A stretch of 56,192 nt of DNA from Isosphaera sp. (GTDB lineage: Bacteria; Planctomycetota; Phycisphaerae; Phycisphaerales; UBA1924). Positions within the stretch are counted from its first letter, which is position 1; each line of letters opens with the position of its first letter. The stretch covers positions 91,658 through 147,849 of the forward strand of contig PNJV01000001.1 in NCBI GenBank assembly GCA_013822085.1. Reading direction: 5' to 3'. This document shows, piece by piece, positions 16,881-26,518 of this stretch. The notes beneath the pieces are model-generated. The model was not told where the DNA came from, searched no databases, and saw only the letters and a program-made list of their open reading frames with translations. The position numbers and the translations under genes were made by a program.

Positions 16881-19800
16881 TCAGGGCCTGGCTGAGGCGA
16901 TGCGCAGCGTCGAGGAGAGCTCGAACCCGAGCGAGGTGCTAGCGCCGGGCGCGGGGGCGTGCGGGGGCTCGGGCAGCGGCTGGCCGAGCGGCCAGAGAGC
17001 GGAGATCGGGACGACGTACCCGGACCTGCGGCGGCGCTGACGGGAGCGCTCGTCGGCGACCTCCGGGTCGGCCGGGTTGACGACCTTGCCCTGGCCCAGG
17101 AGGATCGTGGAGCGGTCGGCCGAGCCCTCGATGATGCCGGGGATGTCGCCCGAGCCCGGCTCGGCGTCGGCGAAGATGGTGCCCACGGGGGAGAAGCTGG
17201 CGATGGAGGTGCGGGCGAGCTTGCCGGCGACGCTGCCGCCGAAGGCCGAGACCGCCGCGGTGCCCGGCACGCCCGAGAGGAAGGGCAGGTTCAGGAAGCC
17301 CGGGGCCGCAAAGCCGGAGGGCGTCACGAACGCCGTCGGCGGGCCGACCCCGATGGGGGTGGGTGTGACGCCGTTGAGGTCGATGGTCCCAGTGACGGCA
17401 ACGAAGCCGCCCTCGTCGGTGACGCCCGACGGGAGCGAGAGCCCGCCGGGGCGCTGCCAGATCTCGATCGCGGCCGCGGCGATGTTCAGGTCGCCGAGGA
17501 TGGACAGGTCGCCCAGGCGCGTCAGCGCCGCGGGGGACGCGGCGGAGTTGATGAGCAGGTCGCCGGCGACGGTCAGGGCCTCGGTGCGGCCGATGGCAAA
17601 GGTGTCGGCGACCCAGACCTGGAACTGGAAGGCCGGCAGGATGGTCAGGGGGGTGGTGGCGTCGTCGAAGCCGGCGGTGATGGTGGCGACCGAGGGGACC
17701 GAGGCGCGCGTCGAGTCGGCGTTGATCAGGACGCTGGCGAAGCGCTCGGTCGCGGTGCCGAGGCGGTCGCCGATGAAGCGGACCACCGGGACCGGGCCCG
17801 GGCCAAGGGGGGCGCCGTCGCCGCCGTTGGAGGTGAGGATGGTCAGGGTGTGGGCGTTGTCGGCCGAGGCCAGGACGTCGCCGGCGAACGTGATGGACCC
17901 CGAGCCGTTGGAGGTGCCGGTGGTCAGGCGCGTGCTGAGGGTGACGTCGGCGTCGATGATCAGGTCGGCGCCGAAGACGATGTCGGCGGCTGAGGTGGCG
18001 ATGGATCTGCGGAGGGTGATGGAGACGTCGGAGTCGAGCTCGATGGACCCCTGGTCGGTGGTGGAGACGCCGACGATGTCGGCGCCGGAACCGACGATCG
18101 ACGGGACCGCGGCGAGGGTGTCGACGGCGTAGGCGGCCGAGCTGTTGAAGGCGACCGAGCCGTCCTGGGCCTCGTTGCGGGCGGCGAAGGTGCCGGTGAC
18201 GTTGTTGGCGGCGCCGTTGAGGTCGATAAAGTTGCCGGACTCGCCGGTGACCAGGACGCCGAGGTTGGTGGCGTTGATGACGCCGTTGACGTTCTGCTGG
18301 ATGTTGCCGTCGGCGGAGAGGAAGACCGAGCCGGCGGTGGCGGTGACGGCCATAGCCAGGAAGATGTCGCCGGTGGTGTTGACCAGGGCGATGCTTGGGG
18401 CGCCCGAGTCGGAGTTGGTGGTGACGCCGACGATGTTGGCGCCGCCGTTGAAGGAGGCCAGGCCCGAGCCGGCCTGGAAGGGGGCGAAGCCCGAGTCGCC
18501 GGCGGCGCGCAGCGAGATGTCGCCGCCGGCGGAGTTGTTGCGGATGGCCACCAGGGAGGTCGGGAGCGTGCCGCCGTCGATGACGTTGCCGGCCAGGTCC
18601 AGTGAGACGTCGATGCCGGCGGTGGCCGAGGTCTGGTTGACGGCGATGGAGCCGGTGGTGAAGGCGGCCGACTGGGTGATGGCCCCCGCGGCCTGGAGGC
18701 GGAGCAGCGCCGCGCCGGCGTTGACGATCTCGGCCAGGTCGAGCGCGCCGCTGTCGTTGATGAGGGAGATGGCGTTGGTGGCGGTGCCGGCTGTCGGGGC
18801 GGTGGAGGCGACGCCGGTGAGCGCGGCGCCGCTGTTGAAGAAGGCCGGGCCGGCGCCGACCGAGCCGACGCGGAGGGTGGTGTCCGGCGAGGTGTTGCGC
18901 AGCACGACTTCGCCGCCCGGGGCGGCGTTGGAGGCGGCCACAACGGCGAGCCCGCCGCTGGCGATGACGTTGAGCGCGTCGAGGGTGATGGCCCCCGTGG
19001 TGCCGGTGTTGACCACGGCCAGGCGGCCGGCGGTGATGGTGCCGTCGGCGTCCTGGGTGATGGAGCCCCCGGACTGGAGGCGGACGGTGGCGCCGTCGGT
19101 GCCCGAGCCGGCGTCGATGGCGTCGTTGACGGCCAGGGCGCCGGTGGTGGCGATGGTGACGTCGTTGGTGAACGTGGCGTTGTCGGCGGTGGAGACGCCG
19201 GCGAGCGGGTCGCCGCCGTTGAAGGAGCTGGCGCCGGCGATCGAGCCGATGGTCAGGCCCAGCGCGCCGGTGTTGTTCAGGGCGATGGCGCCGCCGAGGG
19301 CCTCGTTGCGCAGGGCGACGAGCGTGGTGGCCAGCGAGGAGTTCTGGATGACGTTGGCGCCGCCCAGGACGATCGAGCCGGAGGACTCGTTGACGACGGC
19401 CAGGGAGCCGGCGGTGATGACGCCGGAGGTGGTCTGGGAGATGCCGCCCGTGGAGCGGAAGCCGGCCAGGCCGGTGCCGAGGTTGACGGCCTGCGCCAGG
19501 GCGATCGGGCCCGAGGAGGTGATGATCGCCGAGGCCAGCGTCGGCGCGCCGGTGACGCCGGCCAGGGCGTTGCCGGAGTTGAAGAACGCCGCTGAGGCGA
19601 AGGGGATGAGCGCCGAGGGGTCCAGGGCGCCGACGGTCAGGCCGGTGGCGCCGTTGGCGTTGTTGAAGCCGATGGTGCCCGAGGAGTTGGCGTTGCGGAA
19701 GGCGACGAGTGTGGCCCCGAGGGAGCCGGCGTCGATGGCGTTGTCCAGGGTGAGGGTGATCGAGCCGGTGGTGGAGCTGGCGTTGACCGCGGCCAGGGAG

Positions 19801-22670
19801 CCGGCGGTGATCACGCCGAAGGGCGCGGCGCCGGACTGGGTGATGTCGCCCATGGACTGGAGGAGCACGGCCCCGGAGCCGGCGTTGACGGGGGCCTCCA
19901 GCGAGAGGGCGCCGCCGAGCGTGGAGGCGGCGATGGTGCCGTTGTTGGTCGAGAGGCCGGCGGCGATGGGGCCGAAGAAGCCGGGCGCGCCGGCCGTCGC
20001 TGAGCCGATGGCCAGGGTTCCCGGGGCGACGGAGTGGATGATCAGGGCGCCGGTGGCGAAGGCGTTGGCGCCGTTGATGACGGCGCTGGCGCCGTCGGCG
20101 GCCAGGGAGTTGTTGGCGTTGAGGACGATCTGGCCCGAGGCGGCGCTGGTGTTGCTCACGGCGAGCCTGCCGGCGGTGATGATCGCGGTGGGCGCCTGGG
20201 TGATGTCGCCGCTGGACTGGAGGCGGACGGCGCCGGTGCCGGCGTTGAGGGCGCTGTCGAGGCGCAGGAGCCCCGACTGGCTGGCCAGGGTGACGTCCAG
20301 GGGGCCGCCGCCGGAGAGGCCGGCGAGGGCCGCGCCGTCGTTGAAGCCCGCCTGCGCAGCGACGGTGCCGAGCGTGAAGCCCTGGGAGTTGTTGAAGCGG
20401 ACGGTGGCGTCGGTGGGCCCCGTGCTGGCGTTGGAGAAGGCGACGACGGTGGTCAGGGGGTCGCCGGAGTTGACCTGGTTGAGGAGCGAGAGGTCGATGA
20501 GGCCGGCGGGGCCGGTGCCGGTCAGGACGGCGGCCAGCGCGCCGGAGGTGATCGTGCCCGCGGCGGACTGGGTGATGGAGTTGACGGCCTGGAGGCGGAC
20601 GACGCCCGCGCCGGCGTCGATGGCCTCGATGACGGTGATGTCGCGGTCGGAGACGACCTGGATCTGGCCGCCGGTGGAGTCGGTGGTCAGGCCCAGGCCC
20701 AGGAGCGAGCCGCCGATGGTCAGGGTGCCGGTGGTGCCGACGTCGCGGAAGAAGATGCCGCCCTCGCGCCCGAGGGCCTCGATGTTGGGCGCGTCGGTCC
20801 TGATGGGCGCCGCCGCGGTGCCGATGGAGCCCTCGGAGTCGCCGGCGTGCTGGAGCGAGACGTTGGCGCCGGCCAGGAGCGAGGTCGGGCCGGCTGCGAG
20901 GATGGACCCGGCGTTCCCGCCGTGGGTGACGGCGACATCGCCGGCGCCGGCCAGGAGCGAGGCGAGGGTGAGATCGCCGGTTTCGGCGCCCGGCTCGGGC
21001 TGGGCGTTGAGAACGATGGTGATGTTGCCGCCGGCCAGGGAGGTGTCGATGGTGGTGCCCGCGGCCATGGCGAAGACGCCGGACTGGGCGTTGTCGCGGC
21101 TTGTCAGCGCCGCGGCGCTGTCGTTGGCCGAAGCGAAGAAGTCGCCGTTGAGTGTGATGTCGGCGTTGATGAAGATCGAGCCGCCCGAGCGGAGGGTGAG
21201 GTCACCGGAGCCGGCGTTGGCGGAGGCGTCGATGGCGTCGCTGATGGTGATGGTGTTGTTGGCCTGGAGCTCGACGTCGGCGCCGTCGAGCGCGGCGACG
21301 ATGGCGGCGGGGTCGATGGTGAGCAGGCCGTCGGGGTCGAAGGCGAAGGTGGCGTCGGCGACCGACCCGGTGCCGCCCGTGGCGACGACCAGGTCGGCCG
21401 GGTCGAGCAGGAGCCGGCCGCGGGCGTAGCCCTCGACGCGGCTGAGCAGGTTGACCGAGCCCTGGAAGAGGAGGCCGCCGGCGGAGGAGACCTCGACAAA
21501 GCCGCCGTCGCCGCCGTCGGCGCCGCCGCGCGCGGTGAGGGATCCGGCAAAGCCGGTGGCCTGGTCGGACCAGACGACGATGCGTCCGCCGCTGCCGTGG
21601 CCGGTCGCGTCGGCGATGAGCGAGGAGGTCTCGGTGACGGCGACGCGCTCGGCGTTGCGCAGCGGCCCGCGGCCCCGGAACGAGCCGCCGATGTCGATGG
21701 TCCCGCCGCCGGAGCGGCCCGAGGCGTCGATGGTGGCGCCGTCGACCAGGACGCGCTGGCCCTCGATGGTGACCGAGCCGCCCTGGGCGTCGGGGCTGGA
21801 CGCGTCGATGGTGCCGCTGACGCGGACGAGCGAGCCGCCGGGGGCGGCCGAGGCGGGATCGGTCTTGTCCGATCGCAGCGCGACGCTCTGGCCGCGGATG
21901 TGGCCGGTGTTCCAGATCGCCGTGCCGTAGGAGTCCGAGGCCGCCAGCAGCACGCGGCCGCGCTCGGCGCGGAGCGAGCCGGCGTTGAGGACGCCCAGCG
22001 AGGGTGCCGCGGGCGAGGCGCCGGGGGTCGCCGTCGGCGGGGTGACGATGGCGTAGACGTGGCCGTCGTGGCTGCCGACGACCAGGTCGTTGCCGGCGGC
22101 CAGGACGATCGAGCCCTGCGGGGCGACGATGGCGCCGTGGTTCTCCACCGAGGCGCCAAAGAGCGTGACCAGGTCGCCCGAGATGGTGCCGTGGTTGACG
22201 ACCGAGCCGGCGGCGTCGGTGAAGCGGGCCGAGCCCTCGAGGAAGTCGGAGTCGGAGATGCTCGCGGCGGCGGCGTAGAAGGCGCCGGTGTTGATCACCG
22301 CCCCGGCGCCGAAGATGATCCCCGAGGGGTTGACCAGGAAGACGCGGCCGTTGGCAAGGAGCGCGCCGTCGATGGTCGTGGGCAGGGCCGAGTTGACGCG
22401 GTTGAGGACGGTGGAGACGGCGCTGGGCTGGACGAAGCGGACGGTGTGCCCGGTGGGGATGTTGAACGAGGTGTAGTTGATGACGGTGCCGTTGGCGGCG
22501 GTGATGGTGGTGGTGGCGCCGGCGGTGTTGAAGCTCGCTGAGCCCGAGGCGACGCTGGCGCCCGAGGGCTGGGCCGCGGCCTGGCCGGCAAGGGCCAGGA
22601 GCATGGCCGCCGAGCACGCGGCCTGGGTGGGGCGCGGGCGGGGCTTGCGTGTGCGCTCTCTGGTGGGCAT
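16881..22670 (-). CDS. Large two-partner-secretion exoprotein (filamentous haemagglutinin N-terminal domain, TpsA)
   Basis: This 1929-residue secreted protein has a basic N-terminus and a signal peptide (AACSAAMLLALAGQAAA, cleavage near residue 33). The TPS domain follows, with NYTSFNIPTGHTVRFVQPS and NPSGIIFG (114-121), the signal recognised by TpsB transporters. Residues of about 150-690 are beta-helix-like. About 700-1580 hold seven imperfect repeats of roughly 120-135 residues, each beginning near a SITQ/DITQ motif, with recurring LVALRN and FNGG-type motifs. The C-terminal 50 residues contain a RQRRRR patch. ATG 22670 has GGAG about 10 bases upstream. The gene follows tpsB on the same strand after 256 bp. 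The function is probably adhesion or surface attachment; this is inference. Confidence 0.85.
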   Translation of the reverse strand: MPTRERTRKPRPRPTQAACSAAMLLALAGQAAAQPSGASVASGSASFNTAGATTTITAANGTVINYTSFNIPTGHTVRFVQPSAVSTVLNRVNSALPTTIDGALLANGRVFLVNPSGIIFGAGAVINTGAFYAAAASISDSDFLEGSARFTDAAGSVVNHGTISGDLVTLFGASVENHGAIVAPQGSIVLAAGNDLVVGSHDGHVYAIVTPPTATPGASPAAPSLGVLNAGSLRAERGRVLLAASDSYGTAIWNTGHIRGQSVALRSDKTDPASAAPGGSLVRVSGTIDASSPDAQGGSVTIEGQRVLVDGATIDASGRSGGGTIDIGGSFRGRGPLRNAERVAVTETSSLIADATGHGSGGRIVVWSDQATGFAGSLTARGGADGGDGGFVEVSSAGGLLFQGSVNLLSRVEGYARGRLLLDPADLVVATGGTGSVADATFAFDPDGLLTIDPAAIVAALDGADVELQANNTITISDAIDASANAGSGDLTLRSGGSIFINADITLNGDFFASANDSAAALTSRDNAQSGVFAMAAGTTIDTSLAGGNITIVLNAQPEPGAETGDLTLASLLAGAGDVAVTHGGNAGSILAAGPTSLLAGANVSLQHAGDSEGSIGTAAAPIRTDAPNIEALGREGGIFFRDVGTTGTLTIGGSLLGLGLTTDSTGGQIQVVSDRDITVIEAIDAGAGVVRLQAVNSITQSAAGTITSGALAAVLTGTGPAGLIDLSLLNQVNSGDPLTTVVAFSNASTGPTDATVRFNNSQGFTLGTVAAQAGFNDGAALAGLSGGGPLDVTLASQSGLLRLDSALNAGTGAVRLQSSGDITQAPTAIITAGRLAVSNTSAASGQIVLNANNSLAADGASAVINGANAFATGALIIHSVAPGTLAIGSATAGAPGFFGPIAAGLSTNNGTIAASTLGGALSLEAPVNAGSGAVLLQSMGDITQSGAAPFGVITAGSLAAVNASSTTGSITLTLDNAIDAGSLGATLVAFRNANSSGTIGFNNANGATGLTVGALDPSALIPFASAAFFNSGNALAGVTGAPTLASAIITSSGPIALAQAVNLGTGLAGFRSTGGISQTTSGVITAGSLAVVNESSGSIVLGGANVIQNSSLATTLVALRNEALGGAIALNNTGALGLTIGSIAGASSFNGGDPLAGVSTADNATFTNDVTIATTGALAVNDAIDAGSGTDGATVRLQSGGSITQDADGTITAGRLAVVNTGTTGAITLDALNVIASGGLAVVAASNAAPGGEVVLRNTSPDTTLRVGSVGAGPAFFNSGAALTGVASTAPTAGTATNAISLINDSGALDLAEIVNAGAALLRLQAAGAITQSAAFTTGSIAVNQTSATAGIDVSLDLAGNVIDGGTLPTSLVAIRNNSAGGDISLRAAGDSGFAPFQAGSGLASFNGGANIVGVTTNSDSGAPSIALVNTTGDIFLAMAVTATAGSVFLSADGNIQQNVNGVINATNLGVLVTGESGNFIDLNGAANNVTGTFAARNEAQDGSVAFNSSAAYAVDTLAAVPSIVGSGADIVGVSTTDQGSIELDSDVSITLRRSIATSAADIVFGADLIIDADVTLSTRLTTGTSNGSGSITFAGDVLASADNAHTLTILTSNGGDGAPLGPGPVPVVRFIGDRLGTATERFASVLINADSTRASVPSVATITAGFDDATTPLTILPAFQFQVWVADTFAIGRTEALTVAGDLLINSAASPAALTRLGDLSILGDLNIAAAAIEIWQRPGGLSLPSGVTDEGGFVAVTGTIDLNGVTPTPIGVGPPTAFVTPSGFAAPGFLNLPFLSGVPGTAAVSAFGGSVAGKLARTSIASFSPVGTIFADAEPGSGDIPGIIEGSADRSTILLGQGKVVNPADPEVADERSRQRRRRSGYVVPISALWPLGQPLPEPPHAPAPGASTSLGFELSSTLRIASARP

Positions 22671-22926
22671 CGGCGTGTCTCCGGTGTGGCGGGCGAATAA
22701 GCCCGTGGCCTGATGTCGGCTTGCGGGGGCTCGGTCCGAGAGAACCCCGGCTGCGCACAGCCCGGGGTGTGTGGTCGCCCGGCACAGACTGCGTGGCCGC
22801 GTGTATTGTGCCACAGAATCGCCGGCTGTGCGAGCACCCGCACACGATCCGATCAAGATGGCGCAACGGGCAGCAACGCTGCGCCAGCGTGGGCGGGTCG
22901 GAGGGGCTGGGTGGGCTGGAGGGGGC
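22671..22926 (-). other. tpsB-tpsA intergenic region with hairpins
   Basis: This 256-bp non-coding stretch lies upstream of tpsA. A hairpin with stems of about nine pairs and one bulge lies at about 22743-22767 (CCCCGGCTG / CAGCCCGGGG), and a small one (GGGC/GCCC) at about 22690-22703. A CACAAT hexamer on the minus strand near 22806-22811 could be a -10, but no convincing -35 accompanies it. The region may hold a separate tpsA promoter or an attenuating structure. Confidence 0.4.
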
Positions 22927-24912
22927 CTAGAACGCGATGGACGCCAGGAAGTGCAGGCGGTTATCGCCCACGTCGGCCAGGAGGCCGCCGGCCGAGTCGC
23001 GGAGCTCGCTGAGCACGAAGCCCCAGTCGAGCCGGACGGTCACGTTGCGGCGGAACTGGAACTCGACGCCGATGCCGGTGCCGACGAGCGTCTGGTCGGT
23101 CTCGAAGGGGAGCGGATCGCTGTTGAGCACGACGCCCCAGTCGAGGAACGCGCGGAGGATCAGGTCCCAGTCGGTGTAGCCGTAGTCCTGGGTGGGCGCA
23201 AAGCGGAAGTTCTGGCCGAAGAGGCCCTGGGCGGCCGAGAGGTCCTGGCCGCGCGGCCCCTCGGCCCCCGAGCCGCCCAGCGGCAAGAACGGCAGGGCGC
23301 GGGGGAGGTGGAAGCGGTACTCGACCGAGCCGACGACGGAGGTGTCGCCGACGGTCTCGGCCTCGTCGTAGCCGCGGACGGTGAAGAAGCCGCCGACGGT
23401 CTGCTGGAAGGTGGGCGTGAGCCGGCTGCCCAGGGCGGCCTGGCCGCGGATGGACCCGACGACCTCGTGGGCCAGGGTCTTGGGTGCGTTGGGGCCCAGG
23501 AGGGGCTCGATGAACTGCGAGTGCTCGGCGCTCCAGCGCAGGACGGTGAAGTCCTGGTCGGCCAGCGGGCGGCCCAGCTCGGCCACGTCGGACTCGGAGG
23601 CGTTGGTGTTGTAACCCGAGAGCGAGAGCGAGGCGCGGGTGGCGTTGAAGAGCGTGGTGCGCTCCAGGCGCAGGCCCCCCTCGACGACGCCGTACTCGAC
23701 CTGGCCGTTGGAGGAGATGAGCGAGTTGCTGATGCGGATGTTCTCGTAGCGCCCGCCGATGAAGGCGTCGATGAACAGGTCGCGGTACTGGAAGGCGTTG
23801 TAGACGAACTCGGCGCCCAGCTGCCAGGACTCGCCGGAGAAGTCGCTCCCGGGCAGGCCGACGTCGGAGGCGGAGAAGAAGGTGTAGCCGCCGTAGAAGC
23901 GGGCCCGCAGGGCGTCGAAGAAGAAGGGACGCTCGTAGGAGCCGGCGACGGCGTGGGTGCTGGCAAAGCCGGAGGTGATGTAGTCGACGGCCAGGACGTC
24001 GTCGTCGCCGGTGAGCTGGTTGTGGACGAAGCCGAAGCGCTCGCGGAACTCCTCGGTGGTGGCCGTGCCGGTGTTGGAGACCTGGGAGAAGATCACCCAG
24101 GGCTTGGCCTCGGAGACCTTGTAATCCAGGGCCACGCGGCCGGGCTCGACGGTGCTGGCGGCGCGCAGCACGGCGTCGACGCGGCGGCCCGGGTGCCGGT
24201 TGAGGCGGAAGAGCTGGTCCTCGAGCAGGTCGCGGCGCAGGAGGTCGCCGGCCTGGAGCGGCGAGGACTCGCGGAGGCGCAGGCTCAGGGACGTGGCGTC
24301 GTTGACGCGCGGCTGGCCGTCCGGGCCGACGCGCTCGGAGCGGACCTCCTCGACGCGCGCCGTGCCCAGGAAGAGCGTCAGGTCCTGGCGGCCCTGGCGC
24401 AGGTCCTGGAACTCGCCGCCGATGTCCCGGGCGCTGGGCGAGACGGTCAGGCCGCCAAAGCCGCGCTCGGTCAGCGTGCGGACCAGGGCCGCGCCGATGG
24501 CCTCGATGGCCGACCACCCCAGCGTGACGCCGCCCTCCTGGTTGAGCGACTCGACGTCGGTCGTCACGATCACCAGGCCCGGGCGCGGGGCGACGTACCC
24601 CTCGTCGGTGACGCCCAGGTTGACGGGGATGCGCAAGAGCTCCTCGACGCTGGGCAGGGCCGGGTCGGGGTTGGCAAACTGGAGCCTCAGCTCGCCGACG
24701 CGGTACGTGCCCGGCTCGGCCAGCGGGTCCAGAGCCGGCTGGACGGTCGCCGCGGGCGGGGCGCTGGCAGCGGGCTGGAGCGCCAGCGCCGCGGTGCCCG
24801 GCAGGAGCGTCAGTGCCGCGAGGCAGCCGGCCGCCAGCGCCGCGGGGTGTCGGCGGGGGTCGTGGGTCGCGGGCCATGCGGCGCGGGGGCGCGGCGAGTC
24901 ATGGGTGGGCAT
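22927..24912 (-). CDS. TpsB outer-membrane transporter (ShlB/FhaC/HecB, Omp85 superfamily)
   Basis: This outer-membrane beta-barrel exports the TpsA exoprotein. It has 661 residues with a signal peptide (LAAGCLAALTLLPGTAALA). Two POTRA-like regions lie at about 45-270 (TYRVGELRLQFANPDP; LFRLNRHPGRRVDAVL). The barrel follows, with the superfamily motif V512-R-G-Y515 of the substrate-gating loop (FFTVRGYDEAETVGD) and the typical last strand ending in Phe (HFLASIAF). ATG 24912 is preferred over an in-frame TTG at 24942. It is upstream of its likely substrate gene tpsA on the same strand. Confidence 0.92.
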   Translation of the reverse strand: MPTHDSPRPRAAWPATHDPRRHPAALAAGCLAALTLLPGTAALALQPAASAPPAATVQPALDPLAEPGTYRVGELRLQFANPDPALPSVEELLRIPVNLGVTDEGYVAPRPGLVIVTTDVESLNQEGGVTLGWSAIEAIGAALVRTLTERGFGGLTVSPSARDIGGEFQDLRQGRQDLTLFLGTARVEEVRSERVGPDGQPRVNDATSLSLRLRESSPLQAGDLLRRDLLEDQLFRLNRHPGRRVDAVLRAASTVEPGRVALDYKVSEAKPWVIFSQVSNTGTATTEEFRERFGFVHNQLTGDDDVLAVDYITSGFASTHAVAGSYERPFFFDALRARFYGGYTFFSASDVGLPGSDFSGESWQLGAEFVYNAFQYRDLFIDAFIGGRYENIRISNSLISSNGQVEYGVVEGGLRLERTTLFNATRASLSLSGYNTNASESDVAELGRPLADQDFTVLRWSAEHSQFIEPLLGPNAPKTLAHEVVGSIRGQAALGSRLTPTFQQTVGGFFTVRGYDEAETVGDTSVVGSVEYRFHLPRALPFLPLGGSGAEGPRGQDLSAAQGLFGQNFRFAPTQDYGYTDWDLILRAFLDWGVVLNSDPLPFETDQTLVGTGIGVEFQFRRNVTVRLDWGFVLSELRDSAGGLLADVGDNRLHFLASIAF

Positions 24913-24997
24913 GCAGGGGGTCCTGTCGTGCCGCTGAGGCAACGGCTGCGCGGTCGTGGATCACAACGGGTCAACATACACGCGGGCGACCGGCGTG

Positions 24998-26464
24998 TCA
25001 AAGGCCGGCGCGGCGCAGGGCGCCGACCCCCATCGCCCAGAGCGCAAGCCCGCTGGCCATCGGCAGGCCCAGGTCTTGGAGCGCATGGTCCGGCCCCGGC
25101 AGCCGCGACACGACGTGGACCGCCGCGTACGCGCCCCCCACGGCCCAGCCCTTGAGCGGGAGCGATTGGGCCGGGTGGAGCGCAGCCCAGCGCGCCACCA
25201 GGGCGGTCATCAGCGGCAGGTGGAAGGCGAAGTAGTGCATGTGACACACCGGCGACGCCGCGATCATCACCGCGGCCAGGCAGCCAACCGACAGCGCCGC
25301 GTTCGGGTCGGGCCCGGCCCGCGCCAGCGGGCGGCGCCACGGGCGCAGCCCCCCCGGGATCGCCCAGAGCGTCAGGGCGAGCATGGCCGCCGACGCCGCG
25401 GCGTGCACGCCCCTGGTCAGGGCGCTCGGGTCGGCGGGGCGCTGGCCGCGCCGGGCGGGGAGGTTCACATAATTGTGCGTGATGCTCAGGAGCGACTGGC
25501 TGGGCGATTCGGAGAGGCCGTAGAGCTCGAACTTGCGCGAGTCGTCCCCGCCCAGGCCGAAGGCGGGCAGCCCGACGCCGCGGAGCCAGCGCGCGTTGGA
25601 CTCGACCGCCCGCGCCGGGCCCACGAAGACCGCGGGCACGGCCACAAAGAAGGCCATCCCGCCCACGGCGCAGCCCAGGAGCATCCGGGCATCGAGCCGG
25701 CGCAGCGCGTAGGCGCCCAGGACCGCCGGGAAGACCTTCACCGCGGCGGCGGCGCTGACGGCCCACCCCGCCCAGAAGGTGCGGCCGCTCACGGCCAGGC
25801 GCGTCACGGCGGCGATGGCCAGCAGGATCAGGGCGTCGCTCTGGCCGCGCGACAGGCCGTTGCCGATGCCGGGCAGGCAGAAGGCCACGGGCCAGAAGCG
25901 CAGCGTCCACCAGGCGCGGTGCGCCGGCGTGACGGCCACGCTGCGCCAGGCGGGCAGGCCCGCCGTGGCGGCGCCGGCCAGCAGGTGCGCCGCCAGCAGG
26001 ACCGCCCCGAGCGAGAGCGCGTACCACGCGGTGACCGAGGCCCAGAAGGGGAGCAGGAGCGGCGGCGGCTGGGCGATCTTGGGCGCCAGGCGCTCGCCCA
26101 GCGCGCTGGCGGCGAGGAGCTCGCGCTCCAGGCGCTGCGCGTCCCAGCCGCGGCGGGTCGCCTCGGCGCGCAGGCGCTGCTGCCGGCTTGCGAACGTGCC
26201 GGCGGTGGGCGGGTCCGCCAGCGGCTGGAGCAGCGCCGCCAGCAGCGGCGGGTAGGTGTAGTTCCAGTCGCGCTCGGAGAGGTTCAGGTACGGGTCCTCG
26301 CCGACGCGCACGGCCCAGGCGGCACGGAAGAACACGTCGGCATCGGTGCGGCGCAGCTCCGAGAACGCGGCCCGACGAACGACCAGCGCGCCAAAGAGCA
26401 CCAGCGCAGCCAGGCAGGCCCAGACCCCCCACCGCTCCCAGGATCGCAAGGTGTCGAGCGTCAC
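24998..26464 (-). CDS. Glycosyltransferase family 87-like (DUF2029) polytopic membrane protein
   Basis: This 488-residue integral membrane protein has about ten hydrophobic segments. The N-terminal pattern fits DUF2029/GT87 polyprenyl-phosphate-dependent mannosyltransferases: a first transmembrane helix, then an external loop with RTDADVFFRAAWAV and DPYLNLSERDWNYTYPPLLA (the DxxVYxxAA-like and YPP motifs), and a later SAAAAVKVFPAVL. Donor and acceptor are unknown; envelope glycan assembly is likely. The start is GTG 26464, with no strong Shine-Dalgarno sequence. It lies 54 bp after argJ and 85 bp before tpsB. Confidence 0.82.
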   Translation of the reverse strand: MTLDTLRSWERWGVWACLAALVLFGALVVRRAAFSELRRTDADVFFRAAWAVRVGEDPYLNLSERDWNYTYPPLLAALLQPLADPPTAGTFASRQQRLRAEATRRGWDAQRLERELLAASALGERLAPKIAQPPPLLLPFWASVTAWYALSLGAVLLAAHLLAGAATAGLPAWRSVAVTPAHRAWWTLRFWPVAFCLPGIGNGLSRGQSDALILLAIAAVTRLAVSGRTFWAGWAVSAAAAVKVFPAVLGAYALRRLDARMLLGCAVGGMAFFVAVPAVFVGPARAVESNARWLRGVGLPAFGLGGDDSRKFELYGLSESPSQSLLSITHNYVNLPARRGQRPADPSALTRGVHAAASAAMLALTLWAIPGGLRPWRRPLARAGPDPNAALSVGCLAAVMIAASPVCHMHYFAFHLPLMTALVARWAALHPAQSLPLKGWAVGGAYAAVHVVSRLPGPDHALQDLGLPMASGLALWAMGVGALRRAGL

Positions 26465-26518
26465 GTGTGCCTGGTCATCGCGGGCGCGGGCCGGCGCCGA
26501 GCCGGCCTGCGCGGTGGG

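Noticed and set aside
18145-22541. Very long open frames (up to about 1,094 codons) on the plus strand opposite tpsA
   Set aside because: They lie fully antisense to tpsA, have biased composition and no recognisable domain. Long antisense frames are expected in such GC-rich repetitive DNA.
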